A stretch of DNA of 64,000 bases, from the NCBI RefSeq assembly GCF_036569345.1, contig NZ_DATCQT010000090.1, forward strand, positions 1 through 64,000, in the 5' to 3' direction. Origin of the DNA: Clostridium_AD sp036569345. Its GTDB lineage: Bacteria > Bacillota > Clostridia > Clostridiales > Clostridiaceae. Positions within the stretch are counted from its first letter, which is position 1. The number at the start of each line of letters is the position of its first letter. Under the pieces are notes generated by a model that was given only the letters and a program-made list of their open reading frames with translations, was not told the DNA's origin and made no database searches. Positions 45,842 through 54,834 of the stretch are shown piece by piece. Made by a program: the position numbers and the translations under genes.

Positions 45842-45917
45842 AAAATAGCCAGATAACTACTTTAAATAAGTAGCTATCCGGCCATTTGGATGTTCACGTG
45901 ACTCCATTGCTCGGTAT
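45842..45917 (-). promoter_or_regulatory. Attenuator unit 2 behind the Com-like gene
   Basis: A diverged copy of unit 1: ACCGAGCAATGGAGTCACGTG, then the stem ATGGCCGGATAGCTACTT / AAGTAGTTATCTGGCTAT and a run of eight T. It begins right after the Com-like stop codon. Both units share the CCGAGCAA(A/T)GG lead and the GCCGGA..TGGCTATTTTTT terminator ends. Confidence 0.6.
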
Positions 45918-45924
45918 AAATGAA

Positions 45925-46080
45925 CTATCTTGTATATGTTTTTTTTATTGAACTTTTCTCTAAGTTAACTTTTGCTATCTTTCTGCAATAGGAACATTTA
46001 ATAGATATATCCCCATGTGCGTTCTCCTCCTTATCAAATAACCTATGGTCACAAATTGGACATTTTACTTGTTGAATCAT
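45925..46080 (-). CDS. Com-like small zinc-finger protein
   Basis: A 51-residue protein with two CxxC pairs (KCPIC and KCSYC) about 18 residues apart, followed by a basic tail ending in KKTYTR. It resembles the phage Mu Com translational activator and other mobile-element zinc ribbons. GGGGGAAT lies before the ATG. It is the first gene behind the SOS promoter, and both sigma genes follow after the attenuators. It probably binds RNA or DNA in this circuit. Confidence 0.75.
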   Translation of the reverse strand: MIQQVKCPICDHRLFDKEENAHGDISIKCSYCRKIAKVNLEKSSIKKTYTR

Positions 46081-46144
46081 GTAATTCCCCCTTTAACATA
46101 ATTTTAAAATTTATATTTTCATTTTTAAATTTATTTGTATCTCT

Positions 46145-46173
46145 ATTATACAACCGAACATGAGTTCGGTCAA
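46145..46173 (-). promoter_or_regulatory. SOS promoter: sigma-A promoter with a LexA box in the spacer
   Basis: On the minus strand TTGACC and TATAAT are exactly 17 nt apart, and the spacer holds GAACTCATGTTCGG. The whole palindrome ACCGAACTCATGTTCGGT (46153-46170) fits the Gram-positive LexA/DinR box CGAAC-N4-GTTCG. LexA bound there would block polymerase, so DNA damage should switch on the Com-like gene and, through the attenuators, the two sigma genes. Confidence 0.88.
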
Positions 46174-46358
46174 TGCAATTTTACTTTAAATCCCATATAA
46201 AAAAATAGAAGTTGTTAATTACAAATACCACAAAGGTCACATAATTGTTTGATACTTATTACATATTTGTTTGTTATTATAAATACATAGGAAGTATATA
46301 AATTGATTTTTTTTAATTAGAGCCCCCCTTTAATTAAATAGAAATACAAAAAACAAAA

Positions 46359-46390
46359 ATAACTAGCTTAAATTAGCTAGTTATTTTTGG
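46359..46390 (-). terminator. Terminator of the 1,327-residue protein gene
   Basis: AAATAACTAGCTTAA and TTAGCTAGTTATTT form a strong stem. The same sequence, with one base changed, occurs at 51297-51332, on the far side of the next two genes. The 46181-46358 spacer shows nothing else. Confidence 0.85.
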
Positions 46391-46426
46391 TTGAGAAAAC
46401 AGATATCTAGACCAGACGACCTAACT

Positions 46427-49400
46427 CTAACTCAAGGTTGAAGCCGCCTGATCACGGGCAAGGTCTTCAGAAAACTCAGTTTCAATAATATCTTCAGCAT
46501 AAATAATCATTTCACTTGCCGGTGGCGTAACTATAAAGTTTCTAAGCTCACATACTTCTTCTATAATAGGAGTTATTAGGTCATCGCAATATTTCTCTCT
46601 TTCACTACTTGCATATATATCACGAAGTCCTCTATCTGATAAAGTATTGTTTTCTGTTATTCTATCAATAACATATTCTATTTCATCTGTTGCAAGCAGA
46701 TAATCCTCAGCTATTTCTTGGAATACTTTATTAAATATTTCAAGCATAACATCTCCATCATTCTTTATAAATTCATTCATTGTTATCCCTACAATATTAC
46801 TACTAGCCATTCCAGCTAAAGATGCGCCCACCATACCTCCAACAAAAGTACCCACTCCTGGTATTGGTAAAATAAATGATCCAATAGCCGCCCCAGCATA
46901 AAACCCAGCAGATCCTCCCGCTACTCCTGCTGCAGTTACTGAAACATTTTTACACAACTGCTCTTTTGATATTCTACCAGCAATTAATCTCCCTATATCA
47001 GCAGAAGATAGTACAGTAGTTGTAGCTATTGAAGCTACAATATTTGATTTTAACATGTTTTTAGCCATTTTTTCTGTTATCACTTGACTTCCTTTTTTTT
47101 GTGTTGCCTTTGTAAGTACATTTCTCACATTACTACCTACTAATTTGTCTGTTACCTCAATGCTATTAATAAATACTGTTTTTGATAATTGTGATGTCAT
47201 TACTGAAGAACAAAATGCAACTCCAAAGGTTTTTACGCCTGCGTTAAGAGCCCTTTTAGATGCTTCCTCTGCACTTCCTCCACTTAATAAAGAAGTCGCA
47301 TATGATATTACAATTGTAATCCCCATAGCATTTCGGGCATTTACTATTCCGAGTTTTGAATCAACAATTAAAGAATCAATATTTCCGAATTTAGCTACAT
47401 TATATGCTTGCTTATAATCAAGTGAACTTGCCTTAACAAGATTTTTACCCTCTTCACCATATAATTCCGTCATCATCCTGATTGCATCATTAACTTTATC
47501 TTTTGGCACCTCTAAAATCATAGGTTTACCTGTGTTCTGATCAATATATTTATATTCTCCATTTTGAAGGCAATTAAATTTTAGAGCTGAATAATCTTTG
47601 CAAAATTTAGTTTGAATTAATTGACCATTCACTAATCTATCTGCACCATGTATGGCATTATTTGTGCCTAACCATTTTGCATTCTTAAATTTCAATAAAT
47701 CTGAAACATGGTCCGCATATTCAGCTGCATTACCCTGTCCTTGACTACCAAAGAAAGTACCAAAGTTTTTAGTAATATTAGCAGTACTAGCAATATTGGA
47801 TGCCTGAGTTCCAAACTTAATAGCTTTGTCTGTTGCTTCAAACTTATTTTTACCTTTTTTAATTTTGCAATTAACAAATTCATATTTTACTAATTCCGGG
47901 TAATCATTAATAATTTTATGTAACCCAATTATGTTTTTCTCTGTTGAACTCTTCCATATTAAATCATCTTCTTTTTTATCAAATTCAATAATGGTTTCAT
48001 CATATATACAATTATTGATAAGCTTAATTTTATTTAAAAACTTTTTAGTGTGATCTTTCCATTCTTTAGAATAATCATCACCCAATTCTGAAGCCTTATC
48101 AAAATACTTCTTTGCCTTAGATATATCTTTAGATATCCCTATACCATATTGATACATTAAACCAATATCCCTTAAAGCAGGTACAAACAATTTTTCAGCT
48201 GCCTTATTTATATATTCAAAAGCAATCTCATAATTAACTTCCACATAGTAATCTAATGTATGCATTAAACCGAAATAATAATATCCCTCTACTTGCTCTA
48301 GATCACATGCTCTTTTAAACAATTTAAATGCTTTTTCATTATTTATCTCTGTATGCTTCCCAAGGAAATACAATTCTCCCAGCTTTGATAATGCTAAATT
48401 ATAATTTTCCGCGCAAAGTTCATTTAAATATTCTACACCTATAGGTGCTTTATCAATAAATGTATCTATATCAACATATAGCTCTGCTATTAGATATTTG
48501 TAATACGAATTACAATCTACTCCATAGTTCAACCAATACGCTGCCTTTTGAAAATTCTGTTCACATCCATAAGCAAATCTATAACAAACCCCAATATTAG
48601 TTTTTATACTTATTGGTAGTTTGTCCTCTTGTACACTATCAATAATTAACTTATATTTAGAGAATGCTTCTGTATAATTTACATTTCTATTAATTCCTAG
48701 GAAATAAAAATTTGCAATCCAGACCTCAGATTCCACATCACCTAACTTAACACTTTCTTTAAAACATTTTTCAGCAAATGAATAATCCTTTTCACCTGTT
48801 TCACCATTATAATAAATTTCTCCAAGGATTCTGTTTGCAACTGCACTCTGTAATGAATTTAATATTTCTATAGATCTATTAATGTCTTTCTTTACATCAA
48901 TTCCAACTCTATACCTATTAGCAATTTCTATTCCAGCATAAGGATTTCCAATATCAAATTGTTGTTTAATCCACTTTATATCCTTATTTTTTAATTCTTC
49001 ACCAAATGAATTTAATATTTCTATATAATCATATCTGCAATTCGTTAAGTCATAATTATGAGGATTATTAGCAAAATCTTTGTAGAAAGTAATAATATCC
49101 TTAAGTAATAATAGGAGCTTATCTTCATTAAACACATCATTAGATATTTTTAATTTAGTACCATTTTTAAGTGTTAAATATAGATTTTTACCATCACCAT
49201 TCATATCATCTATATCTGCAAAATATACTGTGACATTTTCACCAAAATCTCTTGAATATATTCCCCAGAAAGTTAATATGCTTCCATTTTTCGCACTACC
49301 AAAAAAAGAAGATTCTGCGAATAAATAAGTTTGATCTAAAATAACATTTTTTGCATATATTTTTTTTGCCTTATTAAATTTTTCTTCATCAATATTACTT

Positions 49401-50410
49401 CTTAAATGCATAACACCTGTAGTTAATGTAGTTTGATATTTTTTGAGTATTCTATCTATATTCCCCTCAAATGTGTTATCTACTTTTTCATATTTATACA
49501 AATTATATTTAATATATAACTGTTTTATATAATCAAAAAATTCAATAAAATTTTGTAAAATTTCTTTATTGCTAGATATAAAATCTCCTTTACTAATACT
49601 AATTTCCACATCATCTCTAAGCCTTATTTTGCAAACTGTATTTTTGTTAGTTTCAGTGATTTCATTTATTTCTGATGATATATAATCCCTATAGTTTATA
49701 ATAAACTTGTTATTTGAGTACTTATAAACTATCTTGTCATATTCGAAAATTATTCCCTCCTTGCCACTTCCAAAAACTGAAAGATTCATAAAAGCCAGTA
49801 CATTCTTTTTATTAGTTTTAGGAGCAAATGCATTTATTGCATTTGCAAGTTTTACACCATTAATCTCATTTGTAAAAGTAGTTCTCTCCTTATCCATTTT
49901 AGAAATAATTGATTTAATTTTGCTAAGCTCTTCCTCAAAACATAAGAATTTCAATGCCGCACAACTATCTTCTACTTTTTCAACCTTAGTATTATCTTTC
50001 TTTATAATATGGGATATAGAAGATAAAATTTCTTTTAACACATCAATAAAGCCTTCCTCCAAAATATTTTTCATAACTAAAATAGTTCCATCTTTCTTTG
50101 TAACCAATATTTCACGTTTATCTCTAGTCTCTATTTTATCTACTTCACTAAAATAAAAGTAATAATTATCTCCGAATTCTCTTGAATAGTAACCATTTTC
50201 CGAAATAATTACTCCATTCTTTCCATTACTAAATAATGTAGTATCTACCATTAACAATACATCTTCAAACTCTACATCATTTGCATACAATGCTTGAGCA
50301 ATATTAAACTTTTTTTTATTAATATCATCACATAGTGATATTTTATAAATTTTACTAATCTTTTCTTTATTAACCTTGAGAATATCTATTATTTTTTGTT
50401 TATTACACAT
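46427..50410 (-). CDS. Giant Sel1-repeat protein with repeated N-terminal domains and a nuclease-like segment
   Basis: A 1,327-residue protein. Three copies of one domain (about 30-120, 175-285, 340-430) share LFSNGKNGVIISENGYYSR-type cores and look PH-like. Sel1/TPR repeats fill about 480-790. A region at about 890-935 has GNAAEYADHV and then GADRLVNGQLIQTKF, matching the E ... D ... QxK pattern of Mrr-like PD-(D/E)XK nucleases. A glycine-rich hydrophobic segment follows (about 1157-1203). It could be a defence nuclease or a toxin-like effector; I cannot say which. The start is the ATG at 50410 behind GGGGG. It has its own transcript. Confidence 0.6.
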   Translation of the reverse strand: MCNKQKIIDILKVNKEKISKIYKISLCDDINKKKFNIAQALYANDVEFEDVLLMVDTTLFSNGKNGVIISENGYYSREFGDNYYFYFSEVDKIETRDKREILVTKKDGTILVMKNILEEGFIDVLKEILSSISHIIKKDNTKVEKVEDSCAALKFLCFEEELSKIKSIISKMDKERTTFTNEINGVKLANAINAFAPKTNKKNVLAFMNLSVFGSGKEGIIFEYDKIVYKYSNNKFIINYRDYISSEINEITETNKNTVCKIRLRDDVEISISKGDFISSNKEILQNFIEFFDYIKQLYIKYNLYKYEKVDNTFEGNIDRILKKYQTTLTTGVMHLRSNIDEEKFNKAKKIYAKNVILDQTYLFAESSFFGSAKNGSILTFWGIYSRDFGENVTVYFADIDDMNGDGKNLYLTLKNGTKLKISNDVFNEDKLLLLLKDIITFYKDFANNPHNYDLTNCRYDYIEILNSFGEELKNKDIKWIKQQFDIGNPYAGIEIANRYRVGIDVKKDINRSIEILNSLQSAVANRILGEIYYNGETGEKDYSFAEKCFKESVKLGDVESEVWIANFYFLGINRNVNYTEAFSKYKLIIDSVQEDKLPISIKTNIGVCYRFAYGCEQNFQKAAYWLNYGVDCNSYYKYLIAELYVDIDTFIDKAPIGVEYLNELCAENYNLALSKLGELYFLGKHTEINNEKAFKLFKRACDLEQVEGYYYFGLMHTLDYYVEVNYEIAFEYINKAAEKLFVPALRDIGLMYQYGIGISKDISKAKKYFDKASELGDDYSKEWKDHTKKFLNKIKLINNCIYDETIIEFDKKEDDLIWKSSTEKNIIGLHKIINDYPELVKYEFVNCKIKKGKNKFEATDKAIKFGTQASNIASTANITKNFGTFFGSQGQGNAAEYADHVSDLLKFKNAKWLGTNNAIHGADRLVNGQLIQTKFCKDYSALKFNCLQNGEYKYIDQNTGKPMILEVPKDKVNDAIRMMTELYGEEGKNLVKASSLDYKQAYNVAKFGNIDSLIVDSKLGIVNARNAMGITIVISYATSLLSGGSAEEASKRALNAGVKTFGVAFCSSVMTSQLSKTVFINSIEVTDKLVGSNVRNVLTKATQKKGSQVITEKMAKNMLKSNIVASIATTTVLSSADIGRLIAGRISKEQLCKNVSVTAAGVAGGSAGFYAGAAIGSFILPIPGVGTFVGGMVGASLAGMASSNIVGITMNEFIKNDGDVMLEIFNKVFQEIAEDYLLATDEIEYVIDRITENNTLSDRGLRDIYASSEREKYCDDLITPIIEEVCELRNFIVTPPASEMIIYAEDIIETEFSEDLARDQAASTLS

Positions 50411-50548
50411 AATTGCCCCCAATTTTCCCTAATTTACACATTATATTTTACCATACTTTATCATTTATTTATTAAACAAATTAATATCTTCAATGAACTT
50501 CATATAGTATAATAAAATCAACGCCTTAAAATGAGAGGAGAAAGATTG

Positions 50549-51304
50549 ATGTTATATATTATTAAAACCATTGCTAATTTGATTTTACCTCCAGGATGCT
50601 TGATCATTTCTCTGGTTATATATATTATTTTATATTACAAAAAAAACAAAGAATTACCTAAACTTATTGTTTTTATAACTTTACTTTTTTACATAATATC
50701 AATACCTCTTACCTCAAACTTATTAATGCATTCATTAGAATACAAATATCTACAACCTATTGAATTGGATGGAGACGTTATCGTAGTATTAGGTGGTGGA
50801 GCTACTTTAAGTTCTCCTGATTTAAGTGGTAGCGGTAATCTGTCAGGTTCTGCAGCTAATCGATTGCTATTAGCTGCCCGTATGCATATAACAACTGGAC
50901 TACCAATAATATTTTCAGGTGGCCAAGTATTTAAAACTTCTGGAAATGAAGCTGAAATCGCCAATCGTCAGTTATTAGATTTAGGATTAAGTAAAAATGC
51001 TGTGATTATGGAAAATAAAAGTCTCAACACTACTGAAAATGCAAATTTCACTAAAGTAATTTTAACAAAATATAAATACACAAACCCTATATTGTTGACA
51101 TCAGCTTTCCATATGTACCGGGCAATAATTAATTTTAATAATGCTGGAATAAAAAATCTCCAAATATATCCTTGCGATTTTACTACAAATAAAAAACTAT
51201 CTATTGGTTTTGATTCCTTTGTACCATCAGGTGCAAGTTTAAGTTCTTCTTCAGTAGCGTTGCATGAATATTTAGGTATAATTCAATTATTAATAAAAAA
51301 ATAA
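50549..51304 (+). CDS. YdcF/SanA-type DUF218 membrane protein
   Basis: A 251-residue protein with two N-terminal membrane helices (about 12-32 and 35-55) and a DUF218 domain with VIVVLGGGATL, RLLLAARMH, PIIFSGGQ and NTTENANF. Members such as YdcF and SanA act in the envelope and bind nucleotides in some cases. The start is the ATG at 50549, because AGAGGAGA lies just before it; the ATG at 50531 is inside that site. It diverges from the giant gene and ends at the shared terminator. Confidence 0.85.
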   Translation: MLYIIKTIANLILPPGCLIISLVIYIILYYKKNKELPKLIVFITLLFYIISIPLTSNLLMHSLEYKYLQPIELDGDVIVVLGGGATLSSPDLSGSGNLSGSAANRLLLAARMHITTGLPIIFSGGQVFKTSGNEAEIANRQLLDLGLSKNAVIMENKSLNTTENANFTKVILTKYKYTNPILLTSAFHMYRAIINFNNAGIKNLQIYPCDFTTNKKLSIGFDSFVPSGASLSSSSVALHEYLGIIQLLIKK

Positions 51305-51332
51305 CTAGCTTAATTTAGCTAGTTATTTTTGG
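51297..51332. terminator. Bidirectional terminator, near copy of 46359-46390
   Basis: AAATAACTAGCTTAA and TTAGCTAGTTATTT, a symmetrical stem with A and T runs, between the convergent ydcF-like and sugar-kinase genes. Confidence 0.85.
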
Positions 51333-51365
51333 TTTTATCTATTTGTTCAATAGCATTACTTAAAC

Positions 51366-52682
51366 TTATTTTAAAGATATAAAACCCGCTACGAATGAAT
51401 CTCCTAAACCTACAGTACAAACAGGCATACATACTTTTCTACTAGGGGCCACAGCAATTGCTTGAGATTCATTTATTTTGCATATTAAATTTTCATCAAT
51501 TATTCCTTTTTTAATTAATCCCTCTATTTGTTCAATTCCTTCGGTACTAGCAGGAATTTCTTTTATACAATCCCTCAATTCTTCATATCCGCCAAACCAT
51601 CCTGTTCTTGCCCTGTTGCATGATACAAGATTTCCCATAAATAGTGAATCTCTTACCTTAATAGGATTATTCCCAGTTATTCCAACAGAGAAATTTTCCG
51701 TATGTATAATTAATTCCTTAAAATTTAATTCATTATACGTATATAAGGCCTTTTCTAATAAATCATTAATATTCTTAACATCTACTTGCATATTTCTATT
51801 TGCAAGTAAATCCTCAAATTCATTTTCATTCATTCCAATGCAATCAGCAAAATCCAGTACACTAAAAAATATAAGCTCTTTTAATTCCTTATTTTTAGTA
51901 TCCCCATTTTCGAAATATACAAATATATCATTATTTAATGCTTTTATTTGTTTTATACATTTACTTACATAATCTAATTTTTGCTGTAAATTTTCCTTAT
52001 TTGATATAATATTAAATCCAGATAACACAATAGCCCTTATACATTTTGCATTTTCTAAGGCAAATTCTAGAAAGTCTTTATTAAATTCTAGATTTTCATC
52101 TAAGTGCATTATTAATCTATTAGCACGTGGACATTTTATTTCTTTGTCCTTGTCTCCAACTATTAATGATTCATCAAATTCGAATATAAAATGTTCGTAA
52201 GGAGTTTTTTCATAATTGCACTTATCCAACTTTAGTATTTTGTTACCACTTGGTAAATATATATTCTCTCCAAAAAGAAGTGCTTTTAGTTTTTCCGACA
52301 TATAGGTGCTGTGAAGTATTACTTTATTATTTAGCATACTTAGTGCATTACATATTTGGGCTCCTGTTCCCCCTATCTTAAATTCCCACGGAAATTCATT
52401 TTTCATCCACTCACAAATTTCATTGTTTTCCACTAATAATTCTCCACCTCGTCCAGTACTTATATAACTGTACAAAGCACTGTAAAAGTCATTTTTATCT
52501 TTTATTACTGTTTCCTCATTAAACCTTGTATATAGGCATTTATCCTTTATATGTTCTTTGTTCAAATGTGTTACATAATCTATATTTGTAGCAAGCCCTG
52601 TCATAATATATTTGTTTTCATAAGTTTTAGACTTATTTTTACTTTCACTTAAAGCGCTAGTATAAAAGCAATCAACATCCAC
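51366..52682 (-). CDS. ADP-dependent sugar kinase (PF04587 family)
   Basis: A 438-residue kinase of the ADP-dependent phosphofructokinase/glucokinase family: FKIGGTGAQICNALSML (about 101-117), RANRLIMHLDEN, VLSGFN, ADCIGMNENEFEDLL and the catalytic GLGDSFVAGF near the end (D428). These enzymes use ADP as phosphate donor; they are mostly archaeal and rarer in bacteria. As last gene of a SorE/SorD/ABC operon, it likely phosphorylates the imported ketose, or fructose 6-phosphate. The start is GTG behind GGGAGG. Confidence 0.82.
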   Translation of the reverse strand: MDVDCFYTSALSESKNKSKTYENKYIMTGLATNIDYVTHLNKEHIKDKCLYTRFNEETVIKDKNDFYSALYSYISTGRGGELLVENNEICEWMKNEFPWEFKIGGTGAQICNALSMLNNKVILHSTYMSEKLKALLFGENIYLPSGNKILKLDKCNYEKTPYEHFIFEFDESLIVGDKDKEIKCPRANRLIMHLDENLEFNKDFLEFALENAKCIRAIVLSGFNIISNKENLQQKLDYVSKCIKQIKALNNDIFVYFENGDTKNKELKELIFFSVLDFADCIGMNENEFEDLLANRNMQVDVKNINDLLEKALYTYNELNFKELIIHTENFSVGITGNNPIKVRDSLFMGNLVSCNRARTGWFGGYEELRDCIKEIPASTEGIEQIEGLIKKGIIDENLICKINESQAIAVAPSRKVCMPVCTVGLGDSFVAGFISLK

Positions 52683-52772
52683 AATAAATCCTCCCGCCTT
52701 TTATTCACATCATACTCAATCTCTACCTGCTATATTTATTAAATATAAATATTTTAATACTTTTCTAGTTTT

Positions 52773-52811
52773 ATCTTACAAGAAATACTTAGAAGCTACT
52801 TCTTGTAAGAT
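52773..52811 (-). terminator. Hairpin between rbsB-like and kinase genes
   Basis: ATCTTACAAGAA and TTCTTGTAAGAT form a 12-bp stem 17 nt beyond the binding-protein gene. It has a weak T tract, so it may reduce read-through to the kinase or protect the 3' end of the binding-protein message. Confidence 0.6.
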
Positions 52812-52828
52812 GTTTAAATGTGTTTACC

Positions 52829-53782
52829 CTATTTCTTGAAATTTGCTAAATTAGCCTTTGTTACAAGTTGGAATGGTATAAAATATTTTTTTTGTACGGT
52901 CTTTCCACTAGCTACCAGATTCGCTATCTCTATAGCTTTAGCCCCTTGTCCCTTTGCATCTTGAAAAACAGTTGCTATGAATTTTCCATCTTCTACAGCT
53001 TTTAACGCATCCGGAATTGCATCTATGCCTATGACTTTAATCTTATCTTTTTTACCTGCTGCTTCAATAGCATTGTATGCCCCTATGCCCATTTCATCGT
53101 TTTGTGCTACAACACAATTAATATCTAGCTTTGCTTGAATCCAATTTTCCATTAATGCCATGCCTTGAGCTCTATCCCAATTAGCTGATTGCTCTGCCAA
53201 TAATTTTATATTTGGGTTTTTAGCAAGTATTTGTTTAATCCCTTGTGTTCTTTGTACTTCAGCAGAGTTTCCCATTGGTCCATGCATTATTACTATGTTA
53301 CCTTTACCTTTTAATAAATCAGCAGCATATTTCATTTCTATAGTTCCTGCTTCTACATCATTTGATCCAACATATGCCGTTGCCTTGTCAATGTTTGAAA
53401 CTAGTGAATTAACTATAATAATTGGAATATTAGCTGCAACTGCCTTGTCGACTACTGGAGCACAAGCATTGGAATCTGTAGGAGCCATAACTATTGCGTC
53501 AACTTTCTGAGAAATCAAGCTTTCTGCTTGAGATATTTGTTTTGCTGCATCCCCCTGGCCGTCCAACCCAACGAACTCTACTCCTAACTCCTTTGCTTTT
53601 GCTTCAGCTGCACTTTTCATGTAAACCTGGAATTCATTACTTAAATTAGTGTTAATAAAACCTATCTTAATCTTTTTATTGTTACTCCCAGAGGTTGCAG
53701 TACTCTGTTTTCCACATCCTGTCAACGGCGCAAGCACCAACAATAAAGCTAGAAGTGTACCGATAACTCTTTTTTTATTCAT
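52829..53782 (-). CDS. rbsB: Sugar ABC transporter substrate-binding lipoprotein (RbsB type)
   Basis: A 317-residue exported lipoprotein. The signal peptide ends in APLTGCGKQ, so C23 should carry the lipid anchor. Type I periplasmic-binding-protein motifs follow: KIGFINTNLSNEFQVYMKSA, DAIVMAPTDSNACAPVVDKA, VVAQNDEMGIGAYNAIEAA. It delivers a sugar to the RbsAC-like pump. The operon's SorE and SorD suggest L-sorbose or a similar ketose rather than ribose. Confidence 0.9.
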   Translation of the reverse strand: MNKKRVIGTLLALLLVLAPLTGCGKQSTATSGSNNKKIKIGFINTNLSNEFQVYMKSAAEAKAKELGVEFVGLDGQGDAAKQISQAESLISQKVDAIVMAPTDSNACAPVVDKAVAANIPIIIVNSLVSNIDKATAYVGSNDVEAGTIEMKYAADLLKGKGNIVIMHGPMGNSAEVQRTQGIKQILAKNPNIKLLAEQSANWDRAQGMALMENWIQAKLDINCVVAQNDEMGIGAYNAIEAAGKKDKIKVIGIDAIPDALKAVEDGKFIATVFQDAKGQGAKAIEIANLVASGKTVQKKYFIPFQLVTKANLANFKK

Positions 53783-53830
53783 AATATTTCCCCCTTAATT
53801 TACTCAAATTTGAGTATCTTTTATTAATTG

Positions 53831-53858
53831 AATTAGGAATAAGTATTTACTCCTAATT
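53831..53858 (-). terminator. Hairpin between rbsC-like and rbsB-like genes
   Basis: AATTAGGAGTAAA / TTTACTCCTAATT-type stem (AATTAGGA..TCCTAATT) overlapping the rbsC stop. There is no long T run. It probably stabilises or separates the message so that the binding protein is made in excess. Confidence 0.5.
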
Positions 53859-54834
53859 AATTTTTTGAATTATTTTTCTTATCAAAATATACTGCCCCCA
53901 CTATTATGACGCCTTTAACAATTTGTTGGTAATACGATGGCACATTTAACAAATCTAATCCATTATTCATAACTCCTATAATTAAAGCACCTATAACAGT
54001 ACCTTTGATTGATCCTTTACCACCACTTAAACTCGTGCCACCTATAACTACAGCCGCAATAGCATCTAATTCATACCCTTGTCCTGCAACAACTGTACCA
54101 GCCATAACTCTTGAGGATAGTATAACTCCTGCTAATCCAGTTAAAGTTCCTGCTAATCCATATACTAAAATTTTAATTTTATTTATATTTAAACCTGATA
54201 CCTCGGCTGAAACTTCATTCCCACCAATTGCATAAACATGACGACCAAACCTTGTATATTTCAGTATAAAGTTTGCTAAAACTATTACTACTATAAGAAT
54301 TATTACCGGTATCGGTATACCTATTATATATCCGCCACCAATATTATTATAAGAAGTACTTAAGTCAATTACAGGCCTTCCAGACTTATACACTAATGTA
54401 AGCCCTCTTGCTGTGGTCAGCATACCTAATGTAACTATGAAAGGAGCAACCTTGCCTTTTGCTATTATGAAGCCATTAGCTAGACCACATAATAGCCCTA
54501 TTCCAACTCCAATAATTATTGAAACAATTAACGGATATTGCCCTGGATGTGCGAAATCACAAGCCACTATTGAAGAAAATGCCAAAACCGAACCCGGTGA
54601 AAGATCAATTCCACCAGTAATAATTATAAAAGTCATTCCTACAGCTATTATTCCATTTATTGAAATTTGTCTTAATATATTCATAACATTGTCAACTGTC
54701 AAGAAGTTTTCATTAGCTAAAGTAAGTATTATACATAGCAATATAAAAACTATATATATTCCATATTCCAATAGATATCCCTTTACATTATCAATAAAAC
54801 TAACTGTTTCCTTTTTATCTAAAACCGCTTTCAT
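53857..54834 (-). CDS. rbsC: Sugar ABC transporter permease (RbsC type)
   Basis: A 325-residue membrane protein with about eight to ten helices. GMTFIIITGGIDLSPGSVLA and VVIGGTSLSGGKGSIKGTVIGA are family signatures of the ribose/galactose/xylose permeases. It overlaps the ATPase gene by one base (ATGA-type junction), so the two are translated together. Confidence 0.92.
   Translation of the reverse strand: MKAVLDKKETVSFIDNVKGYLLEYGIYIVFILLCIILTLANENFLTVDNVMNILRQISINGIIAVGMTFIIITGGIDLSPGSVLAFSSIVACDFAHPGQYPLIVSIIIGVGIGLLCGLANGFIIAKGKVAPFIVTLGMLTTARGLTLVYKSGRPVIDLSTSYNNIGGGYIIGIPIPVIILIVVIVLANFILKYTRFGRHVYAIGGNEVSAEVSGLNINKIKILVYGLAGTLTGLAGVILSSRVMAGTVVAGQGYELDAIAAVVIGGTSLSGGKGSIKGTVIGALIIGVMNNGLDLLNVPSYYQQIVKGVIIVGAVYFDKKNNSKN

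Noticed and set aside
45691..45917. Cyclic-di-GMP, fluoride, T-box or guanidine riboswitch in the sigma leader
   Set aside because: None of the conserved core sequences of these classes is present; only the terminators and repeat leads are clear.
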